Source: Nostoc sp. JL34
GTDB lineage: Bacteria; Cyanobacteriota; Cyanobacteriia; Cyanobacteriales; Nostocaceae
Length of the DNA stretch: 64,000 nt
Assembly (NCBI RefSeq): GCF_017114945.1
Contig: NZ_JABXKQ010000015.1
Coordinates: forward strand, 62,001 to 126,000
Direction of reading: 5' to 3'
Position numbers and translations under genes: made by a program. Position 1 is the stretch's first letter; every line of letters starts with the position of its first letter. Positions 21,901 to 30,543 of the stretch are shown here, in pieces. Under the pieces are notes generated by a model that was not told where the DNA came from, searched no databases, and saw only the letters and a list, made by a program, of their open reading frames with translations.

Positions 21901-22276
21901 AAATGCTAACGGCAAAGTTGATCGTCGGGCACTACCAAAGCCTGATTCTTTCCGTCCAGAATTGGAAGCAAATTATGTAGCGCCTCGCACTCCCATTGAG
22001 CAGCAGATTGCAGATATCTGGACACAGGTTTTAAATGTCAAGCAGGTTGGGATTTACGACAACTTTTTTGAACTAGGTGGATATTCTCTATTAGGAATTC
22101 AAGTGGTTTCTCGACTGCGCCAAGCCTTGCAAGTAGAAATTCTCATGTCCAATCTATTTGAATTACCAACGGTAGCAGATTTGGCTGAACGAGTTGAGAC
22201 TCTGCGTTGGGCAGCCCAAGGTGTTCAGGCCGCTGATAGTGAAACGGCTGATGATTACGAGGAAGGTGAGCTATGA
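18995..22276 (+). CDS. NRPS elongation module, C-A-PCP
   Basis: A 1093-residue protein. The condensation domain (~25-450) has the intact HHIICDG motif near 158-164. The adenylation domain (~465-980) has YTSGSTGQPKG, YGPTEST, YKSGDLARY and NGKVDR; its specificity residues read D-A-F-W-L-G-G-T-F-K, the same as in the loading module, so a second valine-type residue is inferred. The carrier Ser is near 1030 in LGGYSLLG. The last residues are acidic (DDYEEGEL), the kind of short tail that binds TubC-type docking domains, and the next protein starts with such a domain. The stop overlaps the next start by 4 bases (ATGA), so translation is coupled. The A domain is strikingly similar to that at 10522-12549. 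Confidence 0.93.
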   Translation: MSLSPVDYQSRLTAVDFDPFADGELLLTAPATESQKEIWASVQMGDAANCAYNESQSLRLKGELDVKVLQSAIEELVQRHEALRTTFSTDGNTLCIVASRQIEIPIINLSNLEPQEQQEKLASILRQEVEQPFDLEHGPLFRAKIVKLQPQEHLAILTAHHIICDGWSWAVLMPDLGKLYSGLQQGIVPELEEPDYLSEYATLQEEEADSPEAIATEQYWLEQFADSVPVLDFPSDRPRPPLRTFNAAREDWHLNPELVANLKQLGTKLGCSFMTTILGGFEVWLHRLTGQNDLVVGIPAAGQAALGQYNLVGHCVNLLPLRSQINGEKSFSDYLRSRRSAVLDAYDHQQFTFGSLVKKLVLPRDSSRIPLVPITFNIDQGLDSDKLPFTGLEVEFFSNPRAFENFELFINATELHGQMTLECQYNTNLFDADTIRHRMAEFETLLLGIVANPNQAIAKLPILPAVEQQLLATWNQTQTDYPQHKCIHQLFEEQVERTPDAVALVFQEQQLTYRDLDIRANQLAQYLQTLGVGADVLVGICVNRSLEMVVGLLGILKAGGAYVPLDPGYPQERLAFMLSDTQIKLLLTQKQLVDKLPDHAASVICLDTDWDTINQKTPENSITSVKANNLAYVMYTSGSTGQPKGVSVIHQGVIRLVKDTNYVNLTTKEVFLQISPVSFDASTFEIWGCLLNGGKLVIFRPHTPSLDELGQIIQQYQVTTLWLTAGLFHLIVDEKIDALKPLRQLLAGGDVLSVPHVQKFLNTVENCKLINGYGPTESTTFTCCYEITAPLKPGTSIPIGRPIANTQVYILDSHLQPVPIGITGELYIGGDGLAREYFNRPDLTAERFIANPFSSDPQSRLYKSGDLARYLPDGKIEYLGRVDNQVKVSGFRIELAEIEIAFLQYPAIKEAVVIVREDTPGEKLLVGYFVAEVGQDNPQIISELRRFLKQQLPEYMVPKIFMALEALPLNANGKVDRRALPKPDSFRPELEANYVAPRTPIEQQIADIWTQVLNVKQVGIYDNFFELGGYSLLGIQVVSRLRQALQVEILMSNLFELPTVADLAERVETLRWAAQGVQAADSETADDYEEGEL

Positions 22277-25200
22277 AAACATTGGATGAACTACTATCTG
22301 AGCTACGTCAGCGCGATGTCAAACTTTGGCTAGAGGGCGAACGCTTACGCTATCGGGCAGCAAAAGATAGTCTCACACCAGAATTGCTCACCGAGTTAAA
22401 AACTCAAAAAGCCGAAATCATCAACTTTCTGCGACAAATTACTACAGCCGCCAGTTCACAGATTCCCCCAATTGTCGCTTGTGAACGGAATGGCAACTTG
22501 CCGCTTTCCTTTGGTCAGCAACGGATATGGTTCCTCCATCAGTTTGAACCCAACAGTTCCTCAAATAATATGCCCGTTGTGGTGCGTTTTACGGGGAATC
22601 TCAATGTTGCAGTCTTGGAGGAAAGTTTAAGAGAAGTCGTCCGCCGCCATGAAGTTCTGCGGACAACTTTTCCAGCAGTGAATGGAAAACCCACTCAAGT
22701 CATCGCCACTGATGTTTCTTTGACACTGCCAATAATTGACTTGCGGCAAGTACCAGATGAACAACGGGAAGCGGAAGCTCTCTTACTGGCAACGAAAGAA
22801 GCTCATCAACCCTTTGATCTCGCCAATGGCCCGATTTTGCGGTTGCTGCTGCTGCGATTGAGCGATCGCGAGCATCTGCTAATCTGGAATATGCACTGCA
22901 TAGTTTGTGATGGAGCTTCTTCCGATATATTTTATCAAGACTTCACTACCATCTATAAAGCATTGTCGGCAGGGAAAGCTTCTCCTTTAACTCCTTTACC
23001 AGTGCAGTATGTCGATTTTACCAATTGGCAATATCAGTGGCTCCAAGGAGAGGTTTTAGAGTCACAGGTAAACTACTGGAAGCAAAAGCTAGAAGGCAAT
23101 TTACCGATCATTGAGTTACCTTACGATCATCCCCGTCCTCATGGTGTGCAGACATATCGAGGCGATCGCGCTGCCCTGCTGCTATCAAAGACGCTGAACC
23201 ATGCCCTGACAGACCTGAGTCAAAAATGGGGTGTTACCCTGTTTATGACCCTACTGACAGTGTTTGAGCTATTGCTCTACCGTTATTCTGGACAAGAAGA
23301 CCTACTCATTAGCTTTGCCAGTGCAAGCCGGGGACAGGTAGAAACCGAGCGGTTGATTGGATTTTTCTCTAATACTCTTGTAATGCGGGGTAACTTAGCA
23401 GGAAACCCAACTTTCCGACAATTGTTAGACCGCGTGCGTAAGGATTGCTTAGAGGCTTATACCCATCAAGACCTACCCTTTGAGAGACTAATTGAAGAAC
23501 TTAGACCAGAACAACAAAGTCGGAACAGTTCGCCTTTATTTCAAGTAAAGTTCTCCCTCAATCCTCCTTGGTCGAATGGTCGTGGCATGGGAGCATTGCA
23601 ACTACCTGATTTGAGTATCACTTCTCTATTTGGCTACATTTATCATGGCAAGACCAAATACGATCTGACATTAGTCTTGCGGGAACAGGATAATGGTCTG
23701 GGTATGGTATTTGATTATAATGCCGAAATGTTTGATGCCAGTACCATAGAGCGGATGTTGGGACACTTCAAAACTTTACTCGAAGGTATTGTTGCTAATC
23801 CCGATCAGCCGATATCTGAATTACCTCTGTTGACAGCAGGTGAACAACATCAAGTGTTGGTTAATTGGCATGGCAAGCAGACTAATTATCCCCACAATAC
23901 TTGTATCCATCAGTGGTTTGAAACTCGAGCTAAACGAACTCCAAATAATATTGCAGTAAGTTTTGAAAATCAGCAACTAACCTATCAGGAACTCAACCAG
24001 CGTGCAAATCAACTAGCCCACTATTTGCAAACTCTAGGGGTAAAATCGGGAACACTCGTCGGTCTTGATATGGAGCCTTCCCTAGAGATGATTGTGGGGC
24101 TGTTGGGTATTTTGAAAGCAGGCGGAACTTACGTATCCATAGCTCCAACATCTGGGCAAGATCGTCTGGCTTTCATTTTAGAAGATGCCCAAATATCTTT
24201 AGTGTTAACCCAAAGCTCATTAGTTGAGAAACTCTCTGAGCATCAGCTACAAGTTATCTGTTTGGATAGTGATTGGAAAGGTATCGCACTACACGCGACT
24301 GAAAATCTGCAATATTACATCACAGATCAGACTCTAGCCTGTGTGATGTATGTGTCCGGCGGCAATGGAAAACCCAACGGCATAGCCATTACCCACCGTA
24401 ATCTCGTCACCCATAGTCTAGCAATCAGTGACACTTGGGAGTTGACCCAGAGCGATCGCCTACTACTAATACCTAGTATCAGTTGCGATTCTTTCATTGA
24501 ATCACTGTTTCCCACTTGGATTGCTGGTGCGATCGCAATTCTCCAGTCTCAAGAGCTACAAAACTCGACGGCGCAGTTTTTCTCATTCATTGCTCAACAA
24601 CAGATTACTGTTGTTAATTTACCAACTTATTTTTGGTATGAGTTAGTTAACGAGCCATCTGTATCTGCACAAACCTTGCCAGTCAGCTTGCGCTTAGTCA
24701 TGGTTGGTGGTGAAAAAGTCTCACGCCATGCTTATTTTACTTGGGTAGAAAAAGTTGGTAAGCGATCGCGCTGGCTAAATGCTTACGGGTCACTAGAAAC
24801 AACTTTAACCGCCACGGTTTACGATCCAGAAACTGCCACTGAAGCTAGCAACACTCGGTCAGAAATTCCTATAGGGAGAGCGATCGCCAATACCAAAGTC
24901 TACATTCTCGATCAGCGATCGCAACCTCTGCCAGTTGGCGTTACTGGGGAAATCTACATCAGCGGTATCGGTGTTGCAGACTACTTTAACCGTCCCGACT
25001 TAACTTCTGAGAAATTTATCCCCAATCCTTTTAACAGCGAATCTGGGGCATACCTTTACAAAAGTGGCGACTTAGGACGCTACTTAAGTGATGGCAATAT
25101 TGAGTTTCTGGGCCGCCTAGACAATCAGGCTAAAATTTGCGGCTTTCGCGTTGAGTTGACAGAAATTGAAACAATTTTAAGTCAATATCCAGGCGGACAA

Positions 25201-26568
25201 AAAACTGTGGTAATTGCCAAAGAAGATGTTCCTAGGGATAAACATTTAGTTGCTTATGTTGTCCCCAAAGAAGGGGAGACTTTTGGAAGTGAGCAACTAC
25301 TGAGTTTTCTCCAGCAAAAGTTGCCTGAGCATTTATTACCTTCTGCCTTTGTCATAGTCGATTCTCTACCATTGAGTGCTAATGGCCAAGTTGATCGCAA
25401 AGCCTTATCTGCGCTTAATCCAACTAATTCTAAAATAGAAAAAACATTTGCTACAGCAGAAAATCCATTACAACTTCAATTAACAGAAATCTGGGAAAAT
25501 ATTTTAGGAGTTCATCCGATTGGAATAACAGACAACTTTTTTGATTTGGGTGGACACTCACTGCTGGCAGTCCGTCTGTTTTCTGAGATTGAAAAGATTG
25601 TAGGCAAAAACTTAGCTCTATCCATCCTCTTGCAAGCCCCAACTATTGAGCAATTAGCTAATATTGTTGAGCGAGAAAGATGCTCAAAACTTGGAGTTGC
25701 GGCGACACCAACAGTTGATGTCAAATCTGAAACATCAATTCCTTGGTCATCTTTAGTACCTATTCAGCCCAACGGTTCTAAGCCTCCTTTCTTTTGTGTA
25801 CATGGTTTGGGTGGAGAAGTTCTACGTTTCCGGGAATTGGCAGTGCATTTAGGATCAGATCAACCATTTTATGGACTGCAACCACAAGGGTTAGATGGAA
25901 AACAACTTCCTTATACCCGGATTGAAGAGATGGCAGCGCACTACATTCAACAAATCCAGACTATTCAGCCCCATGAGCCTTATTTAATCGGCGGCTACTC
26001 CTCTGGCGGTATAATTGCTTACGAGATGGCTCGGCAATTGGTTATGCAAGGCAAGAAAGTAGCTTTGCTAGTTTTATTTGATACTTACGGTTCCAGAAAT
26101 ATTGCATCTGTGCCATTAGCCTCTCGCCATTGGAAGAGTCTTTTAGCAATTGCATCTAACTATGTTATTGAGCAGGTAAAAGGAAATACAGAGCGATTTA
26201 AGTATCAGATCAAAGAGATCCTCTGGCGGATTGTCTTTCAGTTTCACCTGAGCCTCGGCCGCCCCTTACCTTACTCCAACCGGAAATTCATGGTAGAAGA
26301 GGCCACCAGACAAGCGCTCAGAAAATATGTTCTACAAGTTTACTCAGGTCAAGCAACCGTATTCCGAACAGAAGATGGTCTTGTAGTTGGACAACGGGAG
26401 GCTGATGCCAAAATGGGTTGGGGTAAATTGGCATTAGGGGGAGTGGATATCTATGATATTTCTGGGATTCATAATTCCATTTTTAAAGAACCCCATGTAC
26501 GATCTGTGTCTGAAAAAATGAAGGCTTGCATAGATCAAATTATTGCAGAAACCATAGGAAAGAAGTAA
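22273..26568 (+). CDS. Terminal NRPS module with degenerate A domain, dock-C-A*-PCP-TE
   Basis: A 1431-residue protein. Residues 1-55 are a TubC-like docking domain. The condensation domain (~75-510) carries MHCIVCDG at 207-214: the first His is Met, but the catalytic second His and the Asp are kept. The adenylation domain (~525-1040) is badly altered: the A3 loop is YVSGGNGKPNG (Lys to Asn702), the usual YGPTE is YGSLE, and A10 is NGQVDR (catalytic Lys to Gln1039). It is unlikely to activate an amino acid. The carrier Ser1096 (LGGHSLLA) is intact. The thioesterase has nucleophile Ser1243 (GYSSG), an Asp in LFDTYG and His1400 in GIHNS, so it should release the product. The carrier may be loaded in trans by another A domain, or passed over. 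Confidence 0.92.
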   Translation: MKTLDELLSELRQRDVKLWLEGERLRYRAAKDSLTPELLTELKTQKAEIINFLRQITTAASSQIPPIVACERNGNLPLSFGQQRIWFLHQFEPNSSSNNMPVVVRFTGNLNVAVLEESLREVVRRHEVLRTTFPAVNGKPTQVIATDVSLTLPIIDLRQVPDEQREAEALLLATKEAHQPFDLANGPILRLLLLRLSDREHLLIWNMHCIVCDGASSDIFYQDFTTIYKALSAGKASPLTPLPVQYVDFTNWQYQWLQGEVLESQVNYWKQKLEGNLPIIELPYDHPRPHGVQTYRGDRAALLLSKTLNHALTDLSQKWGVTLFMTLLTVFELLLYRYSGQEDLLISFASASRGQVETERLIGFFSNTLVMRGNLAGNPTFRQLLDRVRKDCLEAYTHQDLPFERLIEELRPEQQSRNSSPLFQVKFSLNPPWSNGRGMGALQLPDLSITSLFGYIYHGKTKYDLTLVLREQDNGLGMVFDYNAEMFDASTIERMLGHFKTLLEGIVANPDQPISELPLLTAGEQHQVLVNWHGKQTNYPHNTCIHQWFETRAKRTPNNIAVSFENQQLTYQELNQRANQLAHYLQTLGVKSGTLVGLDMEPSLEMIVGLLGILKAGGTYVSIAPTSGQDRLAFILEDAQISLVLTQSSLVEKLSEHQLQVICLDSDWKGIALHATENLQYYITDQTLACVMYVSGGNGKPNGIAITHRNLVTHSLAISDTWELTQSDRLLLIPSISCDSFIESLFPTWIAGAIAILQSQELQNSTAQFFSFIAQQQITVVNLPTYFWYELVNEPSVSAQTLPVSLRLVMVGGEKVSRHAYFTWVEKVGKRSRWLNAYGSLETTLTATVYDPETATEASNTRSEIPIGRAIANTKVYILDQRSQPLPVGVTGEIYISGIGVADYFNRPDLTSEKFIPNPFNSESGAYLYKSGDLGRYLSDGNIEFLGRLDNQAKICGFRVELTEIETILSQYPGGQKTVVIAKEDVPRDKHLVAYVVPKEGETFGSEQLLSFLQQKLPEHLLPSAFVIVDSLPLSANGQVDRKALSALNPTNSKIEKTFATAENPLQLQLTEIWENILGVHPIGITDNFFDLGGHSLLAVRLFSEIEKIVGKNLALSILLQAPTIEQLANIVERERCSKLGVAATPTVDVKSETSIPWSSLVPIQPNGSKPPFFCVHGLGGEVLRFRELAVHLGSDQPFYGLQPQGLDGKQLPYTRIEEMAAHYIQQIQTIQPHEPYLIGGYSSGGIIAYEMARQLVMQGKKVALLVLFDTYGSRNIASVPLASRHWKSLLAIASNYVIEQVKGNTERFKYQIKEILWRIVFQFHLSLGRPLPYSNRKFMVEEATRQALRKYVLQVYSGQATVFRTEDGLVVGQREADAKMGWGKLALGGVDIYDISGIHNSIFKEPHVRSVSEKMKACIDQIIAETIGKK

Positions 26569-26695
26569 TATCATGTTCGGGTAAAGACTCATCATTTAGA
26601 CCGCAGGGGTGCAGGGGGCAGGGAGCAGGGAGAAAGAGGTTTTCCTGATTTTTGCACGGATGCGGTAATCATAAGTAATTAACCGGACTTGATAT
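26568..26695. mobile_element. MITE-like element, family 1, copy 2 (inverted)
   Basis: Reverse complement of 1535-1662 with two differences in 128 bp. Its first base is the last base of the TAA stop codon of the terminal NRPS gene. Non-coding. Confidence 0.8.
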
Positions 26696-27082
26696 AACTC
26701 AGTGAAGTAAAAAACTTAAGTCTCTAAGCCTGATATAAAGCCTGTTTTGCTTCTGACTCTCCAAATTTCCGTGGACGATCAAAGTTATTTCTGAATTGTG
26801 CTTTAGTAATAGTTTGACAACCTCATCTCACTTGCGGGATGGGGTTGTTTTATTTGCGGGTAATAACTTTCACCGACAGCTTTATCTATGTGTAAATGCG
26901 ATCGCCAATAAAGCCTTTGCATAAGTCCCAAGCTAGACTTTACTCAGTTTATTTACTGAGGTGATTAACCCTATTTACACAATAAGCTATATAGTACATT
27001 CCTCCCTTGCTAACAAAGAATATTATTTTTATGAGCAAAAACAGGTGTGAGGAAAGCTAAAACATTTTTAATAAAAGCAATC
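26569..27082. other. Intergenic region after the NRPS cluster
   Basis: Contains the repeat at 26568-26695 and a terminator at 26818-26851. No gene is seen; the last ~200 bases are AT-rich leader of the next gene. Confidence 0.7.
26818..26851 (+). terminator. Intrinsic terminator
   Basis: CAACCTCATC pairs with GATGGGGTTG (one U-G pair), followed by TTTT. Likely ends the NRPS/PKS transcript. A similar hairpin is at 29760-29794. Confidence 0.75.
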
Positions 27083-29725
27083 ATGAGCGTATCATTTACA
27101 AATGCCACTAACTTTCTAGCTGGGACAAATCCCAATTCCGTTACTGCGGCAGATATTGATGGTGACGGTAAAAAGGACTTGGTGGTAGCTAACTCTGATG
27201 ACAACAATGTTTCGGTGCTGCTGAACGATGGCAGTGGCGGCTTTGGCACTGCCACCAACTACACAGTTGGCACAAATCCCAATGCCGTTGCTGTAGCAGA
27301 TTTTGACGGTGACGGCAAACTGGATTTTGTGGTAACGAACTCCAGTGACAATAATGTCTCAGTGCTGCTGAACGATGGCAGTGGCGGCTTTGGCACTGCT
27401 ACCAACTTTGCAGTTGGGACAAATCCCAATGCCGTTGCTGTAGCAGATTTTGACGGTGACGGCAAACTAGACTTGGTGGTAGCTAACTCTGATGACAACA
27501 ATGTATCAGTGCTGCTGAACGATGGCAGTGGCGGCTTTGGCACTGCCACCAACTTCGCAGTTGGCACAAATCCCAATGCCGTTGCTGTAGCAGACTTTGA
27601 CGGTGACGGCAAACTAGACTTGGTGGTAGCTAACTCTGATGACAACAATGTATCAGTGCTGCTGAACGATGGCAGTGGCGGCTTTGGCACTGCCACCAAC
27701 TTTGCAGTTGGGACAAATCCTCGTTCCGTTGCTGTAGCAGACTTTGACGGTGACGGCAAACTAGATTTTGTGGTAGCTAACTCTGATGACAACAATGTAT
27801 CAGTGCTGCTGAACGATGGTAGTGGCGGCTTTGGCACTGCCACCAACTTTGCAGTTGGGACAAATCCTCGTTCCGTTGCAGTAGTAGACATTGACGGTGA
27901 CGGCAAACTGGACTTAGTGGTAGCTAACTCTGATGACAACAATGTTTCAGTACTGCTGAACGATGGCAGTGGCGGCTTTGGCACTGCCACCAACTTCACG
28001 GTCGCTTCAAGTCCTGCTGCTATTGCTGTGGAAGACTTTGACGGTGACGGCAAACTGGATTTTGTGGTAGCTAACTCCGGTTCTAGCAATGTATCTGTAT
28101 TGCTAAATACTTCCAATTCTGACCCCACAAACTTAATGTTGAGTGCTACATCTGTCGATGAGAATGTAGCTGCTGCAAGTCAAATTGGCACTTTCACCAC
28201 CACTGACCCAGACACTAATGACCAGCATACCTATAGTTTAATAGCGGGTACTGGCGATAGTGATAACGCCCTATTCACCATTGTCGGCAATAGCCTACAA
28301 ATAAATAATTCTCCTAACTTTGAAAGCAAATCAACTTACAACATCCGAGTAGCTAGCACAGATCTTGGTGGACTCGTCTTTGAGAAGCAGTTAGTTCTCA
28401 ATGTCAATGACCTCAACGAAAAGCCCACAGACTTGACATTTAACGCTATCAGCGATGACGATGATGAAAAAATTATCGGCATCTTCAGCACCATTGATCC
28501 AGACCAAAATGATCAGCACACTTATAGTTTGGTGGCAGGCACTGGTGATACTGATAATGATGCATTCATCATCAAGGACGATAGCTTAAAAATTAAATCT
28601 GACGTGACTAAATCTAGTTACAAAATCCGCGTCCGCACTACTGACATTGATGGACTTTCTTTTGATAAAGAGTTGGCTGTTAATATTGATGGATTTGGGT
28701 CTACTACAAATACCCAAGTGACAACAATTTTCCAGTTGGTCAATATTACTCAAAATATCTTTATCGTCAATAGTAAAGTTAAGGGTCGTAAAGGAAAGCT
28801 TTCTCTTAAGATTAAAAACAACACCGCTAAAGAGGTAAATGAACTATGTGTATTTGCTGTTGACGATGAAGAAGGTAGGATTAACGGCATAGCCCCTGGT
28901 GCAGAGGGTTATACGCGAGTGGCTCTAGAGCGCTCAAAGGTGATTTTCTCCTCCATTGCTAAACTACCCAAGGGTTTTAAGCACGCTGACCTGAAAAATA
29001 TCTTAGAATTCGAGTCTGGTACAAAACTCAGATTCTATCTGGTATCCAACAGTACTACTCAGGCTGTACTGTCTGGAAAAACCTCTTTCTCAAGTGTCCT
29101 TTTTTCCTCACCTACAAATAGCAACACAGATGAGGAAGGGTTTTCTCTCAACTTTCAGAATTTGGTTGTAAATATTCAAGCAACCAATGAAGAAGTATCC
29201 TTAGGTACTGGTCTGCAAGGCAAATCTCAAGGCGAACTGATTGATTTACGGAGTGTGACACAATCAGTAAAAGCTGAATTTGCAGTCAATAGAGAAGCAT
29301 CTTACAACAACTTTATCGGCTTCTATCAAGTGGCTGATGAAAATGGTGGTATTGACACTAATAGCGATGGCATAGCAGATATCCTTGTTGGACAGGCTGG
29401 TTACGCCAAAGCTGCTGTGCGTGGGCGTGTTGCAGGCATTGACTTGATGGTGAAGAACCAAGGTACTGCAAAATACACTGGCAGTTTTGGGCCTAATTCT
29501 TTGTTTGCACCATTTATTATTGTAGATGGTAAACCCGATGCAATTCTCGATAGCAATAACAATAAAAAGGTTTACTTCTCATTCTTGGGCGCTAACTCAG
29601 ATAAGGTAGATCATATTCGGTTGTTGGGGAATAACACCTTTGGTTTTGAAGATTTACCAAATGGTGGTGACAAAGATTACAACGATGTGATTGTGCAGGT
29701 GAATTTGAGTGTCAATGCTGCGTAA
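27083..29725 (+). CDS. Repetitive FG-GAP/VCBS and DUF4114 calcium-binding exoprotein
   Basis: About 880 residues if ATG 27083 is used; a GTG 12 codons upstream (27047) is possible and neither has a strong ribosome-binding site. Residues ~10-340 are seven 49-residue repeats with a DxDGDGKxD calcium loop, VVANSDDNNVSVLLNDGSG and FGTATNF, as in FG-GAP/VCBS propeller proteins. Two cadherin-like segments follow (~350-545; SVDENVAAAS, DPDTNDQHTYSL, YNIRVASTD). The C-terminal ~300 residues end in GFEDLPNGGDKDYNDVIVQV, the DUF4114 signature. There is no Sec signal; proteins of this kind are usually secreted or surface-bound, and the type I exporter genes lie just downstream. Role is unknown, perhaps adhesion or matrix. 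The repeats are almost the same at DNA level. Confidence 0.85.
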   Translation: MSVSFTNATNFLAGTNPNSVTAADIDGDGKKDLVVANSDDNNVSVLLNDGSGGFGTATNYTVGTNPNAVAVADFDGDGKLDFVVTNSSDNNVSVLLNDGSGGFGTATNFAVGTNPNAVAVADFDGDGKLDLVVANSDDNNVSVLLNDGSGGFGTATNFAVGTNPNAVAVADFDGDGKLDLVVANSDDNNVSVLLNDGSGGFGTATNFAVGTNPRSVAVADFDGDGKLDFVVANSDDNNVSVLLNDGSGGFGTATNFAVGTNPRSVAVVDIDGDGKLDLVVANSDDNNVSVLLNDGSGGFGTATNFTVASSPAAIAVEDFDGDGKLDFVVANSGSSNVSVLLNTSNSDPTNLMLSATSVDENVAAASQIGTFTTTDPDTNDQHTYSLIAGTGDSDNALFTIVGNSLQINNSPNFESKSTYNIRVASTDLGGLVFEKQLVLNVNDLNEKPTDLTFNAISDDDDEKIIGIFSTIDPDQNDQHTYSLVAGTGDTDNDAFIIKDDSLKIKSDVTKSSYKIRVRTTDIDGLSFDKELAVNIDGFGSTTNTQVTTIFQLVNITQNIFIVNSKVKGRKGKLSLKIKNNTAKEVNELCVFAVDDEEGRINGIAPGAEGYTRVALERSKVIFSSIAKLPKGFKHADLKNILEFESGTKLRFYLVSNSTTQAVLSGKTSFSSVLFSSPTNSNTDEEGFSLNFQNLVVNIQATNEEVSLGTGLQGKSQGELIDLRSVTQSVKAEFAVNREASYNNFIGFYQVADENGGIDTNSDGIADILVGQAGYAKAAVRGRVAGIDLMVKNQGTAKYTGSFGPNSLFAPFIIVDGKPDAILDSNNNKKVYFSFLGANSDKVDHIRLLGNNTFGFEDLPNGGDKDYNDVIVQVNLSVNAA
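27140..28110 (+). repeat. Seven 147-bp tandem repeats inside the exoprotein gene
   Basis: Units start at 27140, 27287, 27434, 27581, 27728, 27875 and 28022, exactly 147 bp (49 codons) apart. Central units differ by only a few bases, so copy number is likely to change by slippage or recombination. The repeats also produce a 289-codon shadow frame on the other strand. Confidence 0.95.
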
Positions 29726-30543
29726 TATCAAATGCAAGTAATTACTTAGCAAAATCGAACAACCTCATCCCGGTTGCGGGGTGGGGTTATTTTATCCGTA
29801 GCGATTAGATAAACTTGATATTAATTAAATTAGTAAATTTACTGAAGGCAGTTATTGGCTTTCCTTCATAAATTTAATAGTTGATTCCTCTAGGTGACAA
29901 AAAGTCTTCACCTTTACTTTTCCGGTTAATTTTTATTAAATTAAGCTAGCAAAAAAGTGATGAAGAATTCTTTAATAATCGGGTATGGGTGCTGTTCAAC
30001 GAGGAAAACTTACTGTCTTTCGCCATTAGTGATACTGTCAATCCCTGTATTTCAGAATTTGTCAAAAATAATTCAGAAATTTAAAGTTTTTTTTATTACA
30101 TAATTGTTAACTAGGGTATTTACTTAGGAAAACATCTGTGATAGTTTCATGTTGATGAGCATAAATTAGAATCCGCGACACAAAGTTTAACAACCGCATT
30201 TCTGTGTCTTAGTTTGATAATTAGTATCCATCTTGCATACTTGCAATGCTAAATATTGATTTTAAACTTGTATAAATTATGTGGCGTTAACCAAGTGATA
30301 ACTTGTCCTCCATCTATTTACACTATATTTGTCTTAAACAATGCATAACAGTAGGAACTCGTGATGGAAATGCAGGTATGGAATTAGACGAAGCTACTCT
30401 CTGTACTTTTACAGATGGCATACTGAATACCACAGAAATATTGCAGGTGGTGGCATAAAACCAAACACTGCCACTGTTAGTAAAAGAGATACTTTCTAAT
30501 ATTTTCGGCTTTATTCCTCACTTTTACCTTCAACTTGTTTTAT
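29726..30543. other. Intergenic region before the type I exporter genes
   Basis: Contains a family 1 MITE-like end at 29724-29749 and a terminator at 29760-29794. The rest is AT-rich. A 26-codon frame at 30378-30458 (ELDEATLCTFTDGIL...) is visible but has no support. Presumably holds the exporter promoter. Confidence 0.6.
29760..29794 (+). terminator. Intrinsic terminator after exoprotein gene
   Basis: CAACCTCATCCC and GGGGTGGGGTTA form a GC-rich stem around GGTTGC, followed by TTTTAT. Confidence 0.7.

Noticed and set aside
27259-28128. A 289-codon open frame on the minus strand
   Set aside because: It is the antisense of the 147-bp repeats; its protein is a repeated Ser/Pro/Thr string created by the repeat periodicity.
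30378-30458. A 26-codon frame (ELDEATLCTFTDGIL...) before the exporter gene
   Set aside because: Too short, no ribosome-binding site and no link to a peptide-modifying enzyme; a leader peptide cannot be supported.
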